Shown: one piece after another, positions 43,443 to 51,920 of the stretch
How the letters are laid out: every line of letters starts with the position of its first letter
Numbering within the stretch: position 1 is the first letter of the stretch
Assembly (NCBI RefSeq): GCF_022095675.1
Contig: NZ_JAHYSG010000001.1
Coordinates: 186,001-250,000 of the forward strand
From: Dactylosporangium sp. AC04546
GTDB lineage: Bacteria > Actinomycetota > Actinomycetes > Mycobacteriales > Micromonosporaceae
DNA: 64,000 nt
Direction: 5' to 3'
The notes under the pieces: model-generated
Told to the model about the DNA's origin: nothing
Databases searched by the model: none
Seen by the model: only the letters and a program-made list of their open reading frames with translations
Made by a program: the position numbers and the translations under genes

Positions 43443-44255
43443 TCAGCCTGCGGTGAGGCGGAAGATCGGCCAGCCGATCTCGGTGCGCCAGCGGGCCGGA
43501 TCGTCGGTGTCGCGTGGGCCCGCGAGGTACGTCTCGTGGATCGGGCCGTCGACGGCCAGCGCATGGTCGACCACCCAGGCGCCGAGCCGGCCGTAGGTGA
43601 CGTCGATGTCGTCGTGCGGGCCCGGGTGCACGGCGACGGCGAGCTCGGCCGCCGGCAGCTCGAGGACCTCGATGCGGCCGGACGCGTGCGGGGCGCGGAC
43701 CGGGCGGTACACCGTCATGGCGCCCATGCCCTCGGTGAACAGCTCGTTGGCATAGCGGCCGCCCGGCGGGCCGGTGCGCTCGGCCGGCGGGTACGCGGCG
43801 TCGAGTTCGGCCATCGCCCCGTCGTACCACTGCACGGAGCCGGCCAGCTCGACGTCGGCGGTGACGGCCGCCACCGTACGCGCGGGGACCGAGCGGAGCT
43901 CGACGCGCAGCCCGGGATCGTCGGGGCGCAGCAGGTGCCGCAGCGCGACGACGGCGCCGCGGGTGCGGTCCAGCGCGTCTTCCAGGCGGCGCAGGTGGCC
44001 GGTGATCAGCTCGGTGCGCGTCCGCGGGTCGTCGGTGGCGATGATCGCCTTGACCTCGGCCAGCGGTACGTCGAGCTCGCGCAGCCGGTGGATCACCTGC
44101 GCGTGTGGGATCTGGTCGGGGGAGTAGTAGCGGTAGCCGGAGTGGGGGTCGACGGCCGCCGGTTCGAGCAGGCCGGCCTCGTGGTACCGCCGGAGGGTCC
44201 GCACGCTCAGGTGGGTCACCGTGGCGAACTCGCCGATCGTCAGGCCCGCACGCAT
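43443..44255 (-). CDS. MerR-family regulator with GyrI-like effector domain
   Basis: A 270-residue regulator. The MerR helix-turn-helix (LTIGEFATVTHLSVRTLRRY, then HEAGLLEPAAVDPHSGYRYY) is followed by a dimerisation coil and a GyrI-like ligand domain (RSVPARTVAAVTADVELAGS to ETYLAGP), as in BltR/TipA-type multidrug-responsive activators. ATG 44255 is preferred to GTG 44264 because the predicted -10 element (CAGAGT, minus strand, 44263-44268) ends 7 nt before it, giving a leaderless transcript. It is divergent from a SnoaL-like gene, with a 39-bp inverted repeat between them. Confidence 0.88.
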   Translation of the reverse strand: MRAGLTIGEFATVTHLSVRTLRRYHEAGLLEPAAVDPHSGYRYYSPDQIPHAQVIHRLRELDVPLAEVKAIIATDDPRTRTELITGHLRRLEDALDRTRGAVVALRHLLRPDDPGLRVELRSVPARTVAAVTADVELAGSVQWYDGAMAELDAAYPPAERTGPPGGRYANELFTEGMGAMTVYRPVRAPHASGRIEVLELPAAELAVAVHPGPHDDIDVTYGRLGAWVVDHALAVDGPIHETYLAGPRDTDDPARWRTEIGWPIFRLTAG

Positions 44256-44262
44256 ACGACGC

Positions 44263-44329
44263 ACTCTGCACCTTCCCGCCGGGAGAGGGTCAACACCCTT
44301 GACCCTCTCCCGGCGAGAGGGCCCACGGT
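44263..44329. promoter_or_regulatory. Symmetrical divergent MerR-type promoters
   Basis: Perfect 17-bp arms (44277-44293 and 44299-44315) place a TTGACC -35 box facing each way. Each -35 is followed by a 19-bp spacer, the MerR hallmark, and a -10 (CACGGT at 44324-44329 rightward, CAGAGT at 44268-44263 leftward). The rightward spacer contains the perfect MerR box CCCTCTC-CCGGC-GAGAGGG (44303-44321). Both ATGs lie 6-7 nt after the -10. Confidence 0.7.
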
Positions 44330-44335
44330 GGGGCT

Positions 44336-44680
44336 ATGCACGCAATCACACGAGACGCACTGCCCACCGTCATTACCGATTACCTCACCGCGCACCAGGC
44401 ACGCGACCTCGACGCGGCCGTCGCCCACTACACGCCCGACGCGGCCGTCACCGACGAGGGGCACACCTACCGCGGCCCCGACGAGATCCGCGCCTGGCTG
44501 TCCCGCGCGGCGAGCGAGTACACGTACACGTCGGAGGTCGTCGGGGCGTACCGGACGGGTGACCAGAACTTCGACGTGGTACATCACCTGGAGGGTGACT
44601 TCCCGGGTGGCGTGGTCGACCTGCATTTCCGGTTCGCGCTGCGGGACGCGCGGATCGCCGGACTGGTGATCGAGCCGTGA
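44336..44680 (+). CDS. SnoaL-like/NTF2-fold protein
   Basis: A 114-residue NTF2-fold protein (PTVITDYLTAHQARDLDAAV, HYTPDAAVTDEGHTYRGPDE, IRAWLSRAASEYTYTSEVVG). The family includes polyketide cyclases, ketosteroid isomerases and binding proteins. ATG 44336 sits 6 nt after the predicted -10, so the mRNA is probably leaderless and MerR-activated. It is followed, with GTGA overlap, by a truncated SDR gene. Likely a detoxification or small-molecule-binding role. Confidence 0.82.
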   Translation: MHAITRDALPTVITDYLTAHQARDLDAAVAHYTPDAAVTDEGHTYRGPDEIRAWLSRAASEYTYTSEVVGAYRTGDQNFDVVHHLEGDFPGGVVDLHFRFALRDARIAGLVIEP

Positions 44681-45138
44681 GGACCTGGTTCATCACCGGA
44701 GGTACCGCCGGCGGGATGGCCTACGCCGAGGCGGCGCTCGAGGCCGGGGACCGGGTGGTCCTGACCGCCCGGCGGGCCGAGCCGCTCGACAGCTGGGCGA
44801 AGGCTCACGGGGATCGGGTCCTCGTGCTGCCCCTCGACGTGACCGACGCCCCCGCGGTCCGGACGGCGCCGCTCCGGGAGCCCATCGCCGCCTACGCGCC
44901 GCTGCTGGAGCGGGTCCGCGCCACGATGGTCGACCAGGACGGCCGCCAGCCCGGCGACCCGGGCCGCGGCGCCCGCGCCGTCCTGCAGGCCATGCGCCAG
45001 GATCCCCCACCGCGCCGCCTGGTCCTCGGCGGCGACGCCTTCGAGGCGGTCACCGCGGAGCTGGAGGCGGCCATGACCGACATCCGGTCGAGCGAGGGCT
45101 TGGCCCGCGGCGCGGACTTTCCGGTCGATCCGGTCTGA
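44677..45138 (+). pseudogene. Internally deleted short-chain dehydrogenase
   Basis: The 153-residue frame starts like a classical SDR (VRTWFITGGTAGGMAYAEAA, RVVLTARRAEPLDSWAKAHG, VLVLPLDVTDAPAV) and ends like the C-terminal part of the same subfamily (DGRQPGDPGRGARAVLQAMR, PPPRRLVLGGDAFEAVTAEL). Family members have about 275-285 residues. About 110-125 central residues, including the NNAG strand, catalytic Ser and YxxxK motif, are missing, with the junction near position 44860. The cofactor loop is also altered (GGTAGGM rather than GxxxGxG). The frame is preserved, but the product cannot be an active dehydrogenase. Confidence 0.75.
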
Positions 45139-45169
45139 GGGCCCGCCGTGGGCACGCGTTCAGGGCGAA

Positions 45170-46195
45170 TCAGGTGGTGCCGACCTGACCGCGGCGGGTG
45201 CTCTGGCGGACCACGAGGTCGGGTGCGAAGACGCGGTGGGTCTCCGCCGGTGCGGGCGCCTCGTCGAGGACCGCGAGCAGCAGGTCGAGCGCGGCGATGC
45301 CGAACTCCTCGTGGGGCGCCCGTACCGACGTCAGCGGGACCAGCGAGTTCTCCGCGTACTCGATGTCGTCGTAGCCGACCACGGCGATGTCCTCCGGGAC
45401 GCGGAGCCCTCCGGTCACCAGTGTCTGGATGAGACCGATGCCGAGCAGGTCGTTGACGGCGAAGACGCCGTCGGGCCGGCGCTGGGCGGGGCGGTCGATG
45501 AGCTGGGCGGCGATCTTGTGGCCGGTGGTGATGACCCGCGGCTCGACATCGATGACCTCCAGGGTCACCGAGCCGGCTTCGCGGACGGCGTTGCTCGCGC
45601 CCTGGAGCCGGTCGGCGACCTGGCGGACGCCGAGCGGCCCGCCGACGAACGCGATGTGCCCGCAGCCGATCTCGATGAGGTGCCGGGCGGCCAGGTAACC
45701 ACCGGACACGTCGTCGATCGAGACCGACGGCTGGGCCGCGCTGCCGGCCTTGCGGCCCACCAGCACGGACGGTGTTCCGCGCTCGCGGATCGCGGCGAGC
45801 CGGGCCTCGATCGAGCGGGGGGAGGCGACCAGCATGCCCCGCACCCCGTACTCCTCGAACAGGTCCAGGTAGGACTCCTCGCGTGCGGGGTCACCGGCGG
45901 AGTTGGCGATGAACATGGACAGCCCGGCCTGTGCCGCGCGCTGCTCCGCCCCCTCCGCGATGGTGGCGAAGAACGGGTTGCTCACGTCCGGAACGATGTA
46001 CGCGATGGTGGTGCTGTGGCCGAGCCGGAGCTGCCGGCCGGCGTTGTTGCGCACGAAGCCGAGCCGGTCGATGGCGTCCTGGATGCGTTTCGCCTTCTCA
46101 GCCGATACCCGGGAGGGGTGGTTGAGATAGTGCGACACCGTGCCCATCGAGACGCCCGCCTGGTGCGCCACGTCCCGGATTCCGATCCTCGCCAA
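45170..46195 (-). CDS. LacI-family repressor of the sugar-catabolic regulon
   Basis: A 341-residue regulator. The helix-turn-helix (IGIRDVAHQAGVSMGTVSHY, then LNHPSRVSAEKAKRIQDAID) is followed by the hinge GRQLRLGHS and a periplasmic-binding-like effector domain (YIVPDVSNPFFATIAEGAEQ, RPDGVFAVNDLLGIGL, VVGYDDIEYAENSLVPLTSV). TTG 46195 is chosen because GAGGGA lies just upstream and the HTH starts five residues later; the open frame to 46387 lacks such a site. It is the last gene of the apionate-type operon, 65 bp after the oxidoisomerase gene. It probably binds the TTGAAACSYKTCAA-like sites at 50950, 53160 and 53270. Confidence 0.9.
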   Translation of the reverse strand: MARIGIRDVAHQAGVSMGTVSHYLNHPSRVSAEKAKRIQDAIDRLGFVRNNAGRQLRLGHSTTIAYIVPDVSNPFFATIAEGAEQRAAQAGLSMFIANSAGDPAREESYLDLFEEYGVRGMLVASPRSIEARLAAIRERGTPSVLVGRKAGSAAQPSVSIDDVSGGYLAARHLIEIGCGHIAFVGGPLGVRQVADRLQGASNAVREAGSVTLEVIDVEPRVITTGHKIAAQLIDRPAQRRPDGVFAVNDLLGIGLIQTLVTGGLRVPEDIAVVGYDDIEYAENSLVPLTSVRAPHEEFGIAALDLLLAVLDEAPAPAETHRVFAPDLVVRQSTRRGQVGTT

Positions 46196-46260
46196 TTCGT
46201 CCCTCGCGGCAATCTGTTGTGTTCGTACGACCGTACAGCGACCCGACCGGGCGGTGTGAG

Positions 46261-47118
46261 CTATACGTCGATGGTCTCCAGGCGGAGCATCCGGGCGATG
46301 ACGCGGTCCAGCTCCGCGTCCTCGAAGATGCGCTTCCAGTCCGGCCGCACGATGCTCTCGCGTCCGTAGTCCATCGCGATCCGGCAACCGTCCGAGAACG
46401 GGTTCGCCCCGCGCAGCGTGTTGCTCAGCGCGACCTGGATGTGCCCGTGCAGCATCGCGCGGGCGGCGGCCTCCGGCACCCCGACGGTGTGCACCGTCTC
46501 GTGCAACGCCTCACGGAGCAGGTCGCCGACCATGCAGGCGACCGTCTCGACCAGCGTCGGCTCCAGCACGGCGAGTTGCTTGACGGTCACCCAGTGAACG
46601 TCCAGCACCGGGCCGTACATCACCCGGATGATCTCCTCGGTGACGGCCCGGCGCTCGTCGGCGGCACCCGGCTCGAACGCGGCCACCACCTCCTGCGGCG
46701 CGGCGATGCCGCCGAAGCTGTCGGCGTGCTCCTCGGCGGTGGTCCGGTGCAGGAACACCGACGGGTGGCACGGGTGCGCGACGGCGTAGGCGATGTCGTC
46801 GCGGCGGTGCAGCACCCCGGCGTACGCGGCCGCCGGATCCAGCGTGAGGAGGACGGCACCCGGCCGCAGGAGCGGGACGATCTCGGCGGACACCGCGGCG
46901 AGCGCCACGTCGGGCACCGCGAGGATCACCACGCCGGCACCGTCCACCGCGGCGCCGGGGCCGCTCAGCGACCGCCCGGCGGCCAGCACCCGCTCGCGGG
47001 CCGCGGGAGCCGTCTCCGTGTACCGCACGTCGTGGTCGCTGCGCTGCAGGTTGTCCGAGATGCGCATGCCCATCTTGCCGCCCGCGCCGATCACCGCGAC
47101 GGTGTGTCGCTCGGTCAT
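46261..47118 (-). CDS. apnO: D-apionate oxidoisomerase-like dehydrogenase
   Basis: A 285-residue NAD-dependent enzyme resembling 6-phosphogluconate dehydrogenases at the N-terminus (VAVIGAGGKMGMRISDNLQR) and the ApnO family elsewhere (VVILAVPDVALAAVSAEIVP, YAVAHPCHPSVF, KQLAVLEPTLVETVACMVGD, with RPDWKRIFED near the end). ApnO converts D-apionate to 3-oxo-isoapionate by oxidation and isomerisation. ATG 47118 overlaps the stop of the preceding TIM-barrel gene (ATGA). The presence of erythrulose-phosphate isomerase genes in the same operon strengthens the assignment. Symbol given by resemblance from memory, not by alignment. Confidence 0.75.
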   Translation of the reverse strand: MTERHTVAVIGAGGKMGMRISDNLQRSDHDVRYTETAPAARERVLAAGRSLSGPGAAVDGAGVVILAVPDVALAAVSAEIVPLLRPGAVLLTLDPAAAYAGVLHRRDDIAYAVAHPCHPSVFLHRTTAEEHADSFGGIAAPQEVVAAFEPGAADERRAVTEEIIRVMYGPVLDVHWVTVKQLAVLEPTLVETVACMVGDLLREALHETVHTVGVPEAAARAMLHGHIQVALSNTLRGANPFSDGCRIAMDYGRESIVRPDWKRIFEDAELDRVIARMLRLETIDV

Positions 47119-47915
47119 TGTCGTCTCCTCAGGTACGCCAGGTTGTCTCGGGTCCATCGGTCCTCCAGTGCCACGGTGCGGGCCTCGTCGCCCTGCCAGG
47201 GCAGCCAGTGTTCGATGATCTGGTTGATCCCGCGTTCGGCGGGGCGGACCCGGTCGAGCAGCCGGTCCAGGTCGAGCCGGCCTTCGCCGAGCGGGCTGCC
47301 GGCGAGCCGGAAACCCACCCAGCCCTCGTCGCGGCTGAACGCGAAGTCCTTGACGTGCAGGTTGACGACGTGCGCGGCGGCGGCGTCGATCACGCGGTCG
47401 GGATGTTCGAGGCCGGCGACGCAGTTCGCCGGGTCGAGGCAGATGCCGAGGTTCGGGTGCCCGATCCGCTCGACCAGCCCGACCAGGTCGTGCGTGGCGA
47501 CCCGCTCGTACGTCTCGAGCGCGATCGTCACCCCGGCCGCCGAGTAGCGGGGCAGCACCCCGGCCAGCTGCTCCGTGGCCTCCGCGGTCCCGCCGGTCAG
47601 CATCGTGCGCACCAGCGTGGCGCCGAGCCGGACGGCCAGCTCCAGGTACCGGTCGAGGTGCGCGGGCTCGACACCGCGGGTGCCGAGCTCCAGTTCGATG
47701 CCGGCGCCCCGGGCCCGGGCGGCGAGGGCGTCGAGCCGCTCGGGTGCCAGGTCGGCGACGGCGGGATAGTCGCAGATCTGGAACACCTCGGCGCCCAACC
47801 CGACCGCGTCGTCGATCATCTCCTCGATCGTCAGTGGCCGGGCCACCCGGGACGAGTGCCGCCAGAAGTACGCGTAGGTGCCCACCCCGATCCGGCCGCC
47901 GGTGCGCACGCTCAT
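47115..47915 (-). CDS. Xylose-isomerase-like TIM barrel, candidate 3-oxo-isoapionate decarboxylase
   Basis: A 266-residue protein of the sugar-phosphate isomerase/epimerase (AP endonuclease 2) superfamily: RIGVGTYAYFWRHSSR, EVFQICDYPAVADLAPERLD, IELELGTRGVEPAHLDRYLE, VTIALETYERVATHDLVGLV, LGICLDPANCVAG, HVVNLHVKDFAFSRDEGWVG. The metal-binding Glu, Asp and His positions are present. In known D-apionate pathways, a decarboxylase (OiaC) follows ApnO and releases L-erythrulose; this gene occupies exactly that place. ATG 47915 overlaps the stop of the preceding gene, and its stop overlaps the ApnO-like start. Fold certain, reaction inferred from context. Confidence 0.78.
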   Translation of the reverse strand: MSVRTGGRIGVGTYAYFWRHSSRVARPLTIEEMIDDAVGLGAEVFQICDYPAVADLAPERLDALAARARGAGIELELGTRGVEPAHLDRYLELAVRLGATLVRTMLTGGTAEATEQLAGVLPRYSAAGVTIALETYERVATHDLVGLVERIGHPNLGICLDPANCVAGLEHPDRVIDAAAAHVVNLHVKDFAFSRDEGWVGFRLAGSPLGEGRLDLDRLLDRVRPAERGINQIIEHWLPWQGDEARTVALEDRWTRDNLAYLRRRQ

Positions 47916-48667
47916 GCCGGCACCAGCCGGTCCGCCTCGTCGAGCACGCCGGCCAGCGCGGCCGGGTCGTGTGCGAAGCGCCCGAGGAACAGCCCGTCGA
48001 CGGCGCCGTCGAGCCGGCTCAGCAGTCCCGGCCCGGCGCTGCCGCCGTAGATGACCGGGCTGGCGCCGAGCCCGGACCGGCCGGCGACGTGCTCGCGCAG
48101 GGCCGCGCAGACCGCCGTGATGTGGCCGGCGGTCGCCGGCTGCGGCGCCCCGATGGCCCAGTGCGGCTCGTACGCCACGATCACGCCCGGCGTGGCGTCC
48201 GCGCCGGTGAGCGCGTGGTCGAGCTGGCGCACGCACTCGGCGGCCGCCACTGCGGCGGATCCGGGTTCGGCCTCGCCGACACAGACCACCGGGGTGAGCC
48301 CGGCGCGCAGCGCGGCGGCCGTCTTCGCGGCCACCGCGGCGTCGTCCTCGCCGAAGTACCGGCGCCGCTCGGCGTGCCCGACGGTGACGTAGCGGCAGCC
48401 CAGCGCGGCCAGGTCGGTGCCGCTGACGGCCCCGGTGTACGGCCCGCGGTCGGCCCAGAACAGGTCCTGCGCGCCGACACCGAGCGCGGTGCCTCGGGCC
48501 CGCTTCAGCACGGCCGGCACCGCCGGCAGGCTGGGCAGCACCCACAGGCTGATCCGGCCGGCGGCGACCCCCGGCCGGTCGCGCAGCAGGTCGAGCACCC
48601 GGTCGCACCAGGCGAGCGTGGTGGGGAGATCGAGGTAGAGCTTGAGGCTCACGCCGACGGTCAGCAC
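47912..48667 (-). CDS. lerI: L-erythrulose-1-phosphate isomerase-like (triosephosphate isomerase family)
   Basis: A 251-residue TIM-family protein with the catalytic Lys (VSLKLYLD), His ([17 protein letters not shown]) and Glu ([13 protein letters not shown]), and the phosphate-gripping GGSAGPGLL. The substrate-side sequence differs from glycolytic TpiA ([20 protein letters not shown]) and matches the LerI/EryH type that converts L-erythrulose 1-phosphate to D-erythrulose 4-phosphate. GTG 48667 overlaps the RpiB-like gene's stop. Neighbouring RpiB-like and DAK-kinase genes are its usual companions. Confidence 0.82.
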   Translation of the reverse strand: MLTVGVSLKLYLDLPTTLAWCDRVLDLLRDRPGVAAGRISLWVLPSLPAVPAVLKRARGTALGVGAQDLFWADRGPYTGAVSGTDLAALGCRYVTVGHAERRRYFGEDDAAVAAKTAAALRAGLTPVVCVGEAEPGSAAVAAAECVRQLDHALTGADATPGVIVAYEPHWAIGAPQPATAGHITAVCAALREHVAGRSGLGASPVIYGGSAGPGLLSRLDGAVDGLFLGRFAHDPAALAGVLDEADRLVPA

Positions 48668-49176
48668 CTGGCCTCCGCATCGGCGGGGTCGCCGGCCAGG
48701 GCACCGGCGGAACCGCCGGAGTCGTAGCTGTCGAGCGCCCGGACCTTCGCCGCGGACGCCGAGGTCTCGTCGAACCGGTGGGTCAGCCACTCCCGGACCA
48801 GGCGGCGGGCCAGCTCACGCCCGACCACCCGCTGGCCGAGCGCGAGAACCTGGGCGTTGTTGCTCAACACGGAGCGCTCCACCGAGTACGAGTCGTGCGC
48901 GGTGACCGCCCGGACGCCGCGGACCTTGTTGGCCGCGATCGCCACGCCGAGGCCGGTGCCGCAGATCAGCAGCGCCCGGTCGGCCCGGCCGTCCGCGACG
49001 AGCTGGGCGGCGGCGACGGCGATGTGCGGGTACGCCGCGTGGCCGTCCGCGCCGACGCCGACGTCGATCACGGTGTCGACCAGCTCGCTGGCTTCCAGGT
49101 CGCCCTTGAGCAGTTCCTTGTACTCGTATCCGGCGTCGTCGCAGCCGACGGCGATCCGCCATTTCCGCATGGTCAT
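48661..49176 (-). CDS. derI: D-erythrulose-4-phosphate isomerase-like (RpiB/LacAB family)
   Basis: A 171-residue RpiB-family sugar-phosphate isomerase: [39 protein letters not shown], the catalytic Cys in [20 protein letters not shown], the His in [20 protein letters not shown], and [15 protein letters not shown]. The sequence style and partners fit DerI/EryI, which isomerises D-erythrulose 4-phosphate to D-erythrose 4-phosphate for entry into the pentose-phosphate pathway. ATG 49176 overlaps the kinase stop. A general ribose-5-phosphate isomerase role is less likely in this operon. Confidence 0.83.
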   Translation of the reverse strand: MTMRKWRIAVGCDDAGYEYKELLKGDLEASELVDTVIDVGVGADGHAAYPHIAVAAAQLVADGRADRALLICGTGLGVAIAANKVRGVRAVTAHDSYSVERSVLSNNAQVLALGQRVVGRELARRLVREWLTHRFDETSASAAKVRALDSYDSGGSAGALAGDPADAEARC

Positions 49177-50933
49177 CTGGCCTCCGAGAGGGTTGCGGGC
49201 GCGGTTGCGGTGTCGAGCACCGCGCGCAGTACGAGCGCCGCCGACACGGCACCCGGGTCCGGCGTTCCCAGGCTCCGGTCGCCGTGGGTGCGGGCCCGGC
49301 CGAGCCGGGCGGTCATGCCGGCGGTGGCGCGGGCCGACGCCTCGGCGACCGGCACGGCCGCCGCGAGTGCGGCCGTCAGGCCGTCCGGTGCGGCGGCGCG
49401 GAACGCGTCCCGGAACGGCACCAGCGCGTCCGCCATCGTCTTGTCGCCGACCGCGGCGCCGCCGGCGCCCAGCACGGCGGCGGTCGCCGCGTCGATCGCC
49501 GCGGCGAGCGTCTGCGCATCGGGCGCCGTCTCGTCGCCGACCGCATCACCGGCGGCGCGCAGCGCCACGCCCCAGAGCATGCCGGACGTGCCGCCGGCCC
49601 GTTCGGCCCATGCGTCGCCGGCGTGCCGCAGTGCCGTGGCCGTCCCGCCGCCGGCGTCGACCACCCGGCCGGCCGCGTCCAGCGCGGCGTGCACGCCGCG
49701 GCGCATGCCGATGCCGTGGTCACCGTCGCCGGCCACCGCGTCCAGCCGGCCCAGTTCGTCGACATGGGTGTCCACGGCCCGTGCGGCGGCGGCGAGCGCG
49801 TCGCGCACCGCGGCGGCCCCTCGCCGCCCGGCGGCGCCGGCAGGTGTCACACCGCCCGGTGTCGTGGCCGGTGTCGCGGCCGGGTCGGCGTGCGTGACCA
49901 CCGCGCCGTCCGCGAGCGGTGCGACCGTGCCCTTGCGGAACGCCGGTGTGCTGGCGGGAGCGCCCCAGAGCCGTTCCAGCTCGTCGTCCAGCCAGCACAG
50001 GGTGAGCGACACCCCGGCCATCTCGAGACTGGTGACGAGCTCGCCGACCTCGGGCTCGACGATCCGCACCCCGGCCCGTTCCAGCCGCTGCCCGACCGCG
50101 TCGTAGAGCCCGAACAGCTCCTCGTACTTCACGCCGCCGAGCCCGTTGAGGATCGCCACCGCCCGGGCGCCCCGGGCCTGCGGCACGTCGGCGGGCAGCT
50201 CGCCGAGCAGGGTGCCGACCAGCCGGTCGGCGAGCTGACCCGCCGAGGGCACGGCCGTCTCCTCGATGCCCGGCTCGCCGTGGATGCCCATGCCGACCGC
50301 CATCCGCCCGCCCGGGACGGTGAACAGCGGCGCCGCGGCGCCCGGCAGCGTGCAGCCGCCGAAGGCCACGCCGAGCGTCCGGGTGCGGTCGTTGGCCCGG
50401 CCGGCGAGGCGCAGGACGTCGGTGAGGGGAAGGCCCTCCGCGGCCGCCGCGCCTGCGATCTTGAACACGGCGAGGCCGCCGGCGATGCCCCGGCGCAGAT
50501 GCCGGCTGTCCGGTGGAGCGCTGGAGACGTCGTCGGTCACGCGGACGGTCTCGCAGGACACGCCCTCCTCGCGCAGCCTCCGCTGTGCCTCGTTGAAGTT
50601 GAGCACGTCGCCGGCGTAGTTGCCGTAGGCGAGCAGGACCCCCCGGCCGCGGTCGGCGGCGCGGGCGATCGCGTAGACCTGCTGGGCCGACGGCGAGGCG
50701 AACACGTTGCCCATGGCGGCGCCGTGGGCGAGCCCGGGGCCGACAAGGCCGCAGAAGGCCGGGTAGTGCCCGGAGCCGCCGCCGACGACGATCGCGACCC
50801 GTGGCGACGGGTCGTCGGTCCGGCGCACCACGCCGCCCGGTGCGGGGCGTACCCATGGGGCGAAGGCCCGCGCGAAGCCGGCCACCGCCGCGTCGGCGAA
50901 GTCCACGAGACCGTCGTCGGCCAGGTGCGTCAC
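49173..50933 (-). CDS. DAK-family (dihydroxyacetone/erythrulose) kinase, fused DhaK-DhaL
   Basis: A 586-residue ATP-dependent kinase. The DhaK domain (1-330) has [35 protein letters not shown] and the substrate-binding catalytic His in [12 protein letters not shown]. The DhaL domain (about 375-585) has the Mg-ATP Asp motif [13 protein letters not shown] and [12 protein letters not shown]. In this operon the substrate is most likely erythrulose (LerK/DerK type) rather than dihydroxyacetone. GTG 50933 is the first gene of the leftward operon and has an AGGAGG site at 50939-50944. A LacI-like operator lies immediately upstream (50950-50963). Confidence 0.88.
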   Translation of the reverse strand: MTHLADDGLVDFADAAVAGFARAFAPWVRPAPGGVVRRTDDPSPRVAIVVGGGSGHYPAFCGLVGPGLAHGAAMGNVFASPSAQQVYAIARAADRGRGVLLAYGNYAGDVLNFNEAQRRLREEGVSCETVRVTDDVSSAPPDSRHLRRGIAGGLAVFKIAGAAAAEGLPLTDVLRLAGRANDRTRTLGVAFGGCTLPGAAAPLFTVPGGRMAVGMGIHGEPGIEETAVPSAGQLADRLVGTLLGELPADVPQARGARAVAILNGLGGVKYEELFGLYDAVGQRLERAGVRIVEPEVGELVTSLEMAGVSLTLCWLDDELERLWGAPASTPAFRKGTVAPLADGAVVTHADPAATPATTPGGVTPAGAAGRRGAAAVRDALAAAARAVDTHVDELGRLDAVAGDGDHGIGMRRGVHAALDAAGRVVDAGGGTATALRHAGDAWAERAGGTSGMLWGVALRAAGDAVGDETAPDAQTLAAAIDAATAAVLGAGGAAVGDKTMADALVPFRDAFRAAAPDGLTAALAAAVPVAEASARATAGMTARLGRARTHGDRSLGTPDPGAVSAALVLRAVLDTATAPATLSEAR

Positions 50934-50949
50934 CGCTCACCTCCTCAAA

Positions 50950-50963
50950 ATGAAACGTGTCAA
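50950..50963. promoter_or_regulatory. LacI-like operator 1 (kinase/lactonase divergent promoters)
   Basis: ATGAAACGTGTCAA, related to the two sites near 53.2 kb, in the 76-bp gap between the divergent DAK kinase and SMP-30 genes. It overlaps a TTGACA -35-like hexamer on the minus strand. A further partial copy (TTGAAACGTTGTAC) is at 51053-51066. Confidence 0.65.
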
Positions 50964-51009
50964 CCGTAGCCCAGCCCAGTCGGTTAGCGGAAGAGTTGCG
51001 AGGTCTGAG

Positions 51010-51894
51010 ATGCTGGTTCGCATGGCGGAACTGCTCGCAGACGGCGCTCAACTTGAAACGTTGTACGTGGGAACGCGCTGGGGGGAGGGGCCGGTCTGGC
51101 TTCCGGCGGTGCGCCGGCTGCGCTGGAGCGACATCCCGAACGACCGGATCCTGGAGTACGACGCGGGCACCGGACGGACCACGGCGTACCGCGAGGACGC
51201 CGGCTTCGCCAACGGCCGGACGCTGGACCTCGACGGCGCTGTCGTCGAGTGTTCGCACGGGCGCCGGGCGGTCGAGCGGGACGACGGCGCCGGTCCGGTG
51301 ACGGTGGTGGACTCGTGGCAGGGGCGGCGGCTCAACTCACCGAACGACGTGGTGGTGGCCGCCGACGGCGCGATCTGGTTCACCGACCCGCCGTACGGGA
51401 TCCTTTCCGACAAGCAGGGGCACGTGGCGCCACCCGAGTACGGCGGTTGTCACGTGTTCCGGTTCGACGAGCACACCGGCCGGCTCGACGCCGTGGTCAC
51501 CGACATGATCCACCCGAACGGGCTGGCGTTCTCGCCGGACGGGCGGGTGCTCTACGTGTCGGACACCTCGGTGCTGCACCTGCCGGACGGGCACCGGCAC
51601 ATCCGCGCGTACGACGTCGTCGGCGGCAGGTGCGGCAACGGCCGGGTGCTGGCGGAGATCCGGCCCGGCTGTCCGGACGGCTTCCGCGTCGACGAGCGGG
51701 GCCGGATCTGGACGTCCAGCGGTGACGGCGTGCGGGTGCTCGCCCCGGACGGCTCGGTCGTCGGCGCGGTGGCGGTGGCGGAGGCGGTGTCCAACGTCTG
51801 CTTCGGCGGGGACGACGGCCGCGACCTGTACATCACGGGTGCGACGAGCCTGTACCGGATCCGGACGGCCACCCGCGCCGCGGCGCGTGGGTGA
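51010..51894 (+). CDS. SMP-30/gluconolactonase-family lactonase
   Basis: A 294-residue six-bladed propeller lactonase: TRWGEGPVWLPAVRRLRWSD with the metal-binding Glu, RRLNSPNDVVVAADGAIWFT with the metal-binding Asn and Asp, DMIHPNGLAFSPDGRVLYVS, CPDGFRVDERGRIWTSSGDG. It hydrolyses sugar lactones to aldonates. In this regulon, an aldonolactone such as apionolactone is the natural candidate. ATG 51010 is taken (ATG 51022 is an alternative); the frame from 50950 would cover the operator. Rightward, single gene, converging on the carboxymuconolactone-decarboxylase-like gene. Confidence 0.87.
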   Translation: MLVRMAELLADGAQLETLYVGTRWGEGPVWLPAVRRLRWSDIPNDRILEYDAGTGRTTAYREDAGFANGRTLDLDGAVVECSHGRRAVERDDGAGPVTVVDSWQGRRLNSPNDVVVAADGAIWFTDPPYGILSDKQGHVAPPEYGGCHVFRFDEHTGRLDAVVTDMIHPNGLAFSPDGRVLYVSDTSVLHLPDGHRHIRAYDVVGGRCGNGRVLAEIRPGCPDGFRVDERGRIWTSSGDGVRVLAPDGSVVGAVAVAEAVSNVCFGGDDGRDLYITGATSLYRIRTATRAAARG

Positions 51895-51920
51895 CGACCC
51901 GGATCCGGTAGGCCCGGCGG

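Noticed and set aside
47115..47915. Annotation of the TIM barrel as hydroxypyruvate isomerase or inosose dehydratase
   Set aside because: The superfamily is shared, but the operon partners (ApnO-like, LerI, DerI, DAK kinase) fit a 3-oxo-isoapionate decarboxylase role better; left as a candidate only.
47912..48667. Glycolytic triosephosphate isomerase
   Set aside because: The catalytic residues match, but the divergent loops and coupling to RpiB-like and DAK genes indicate the erythrulose-phosphate type.
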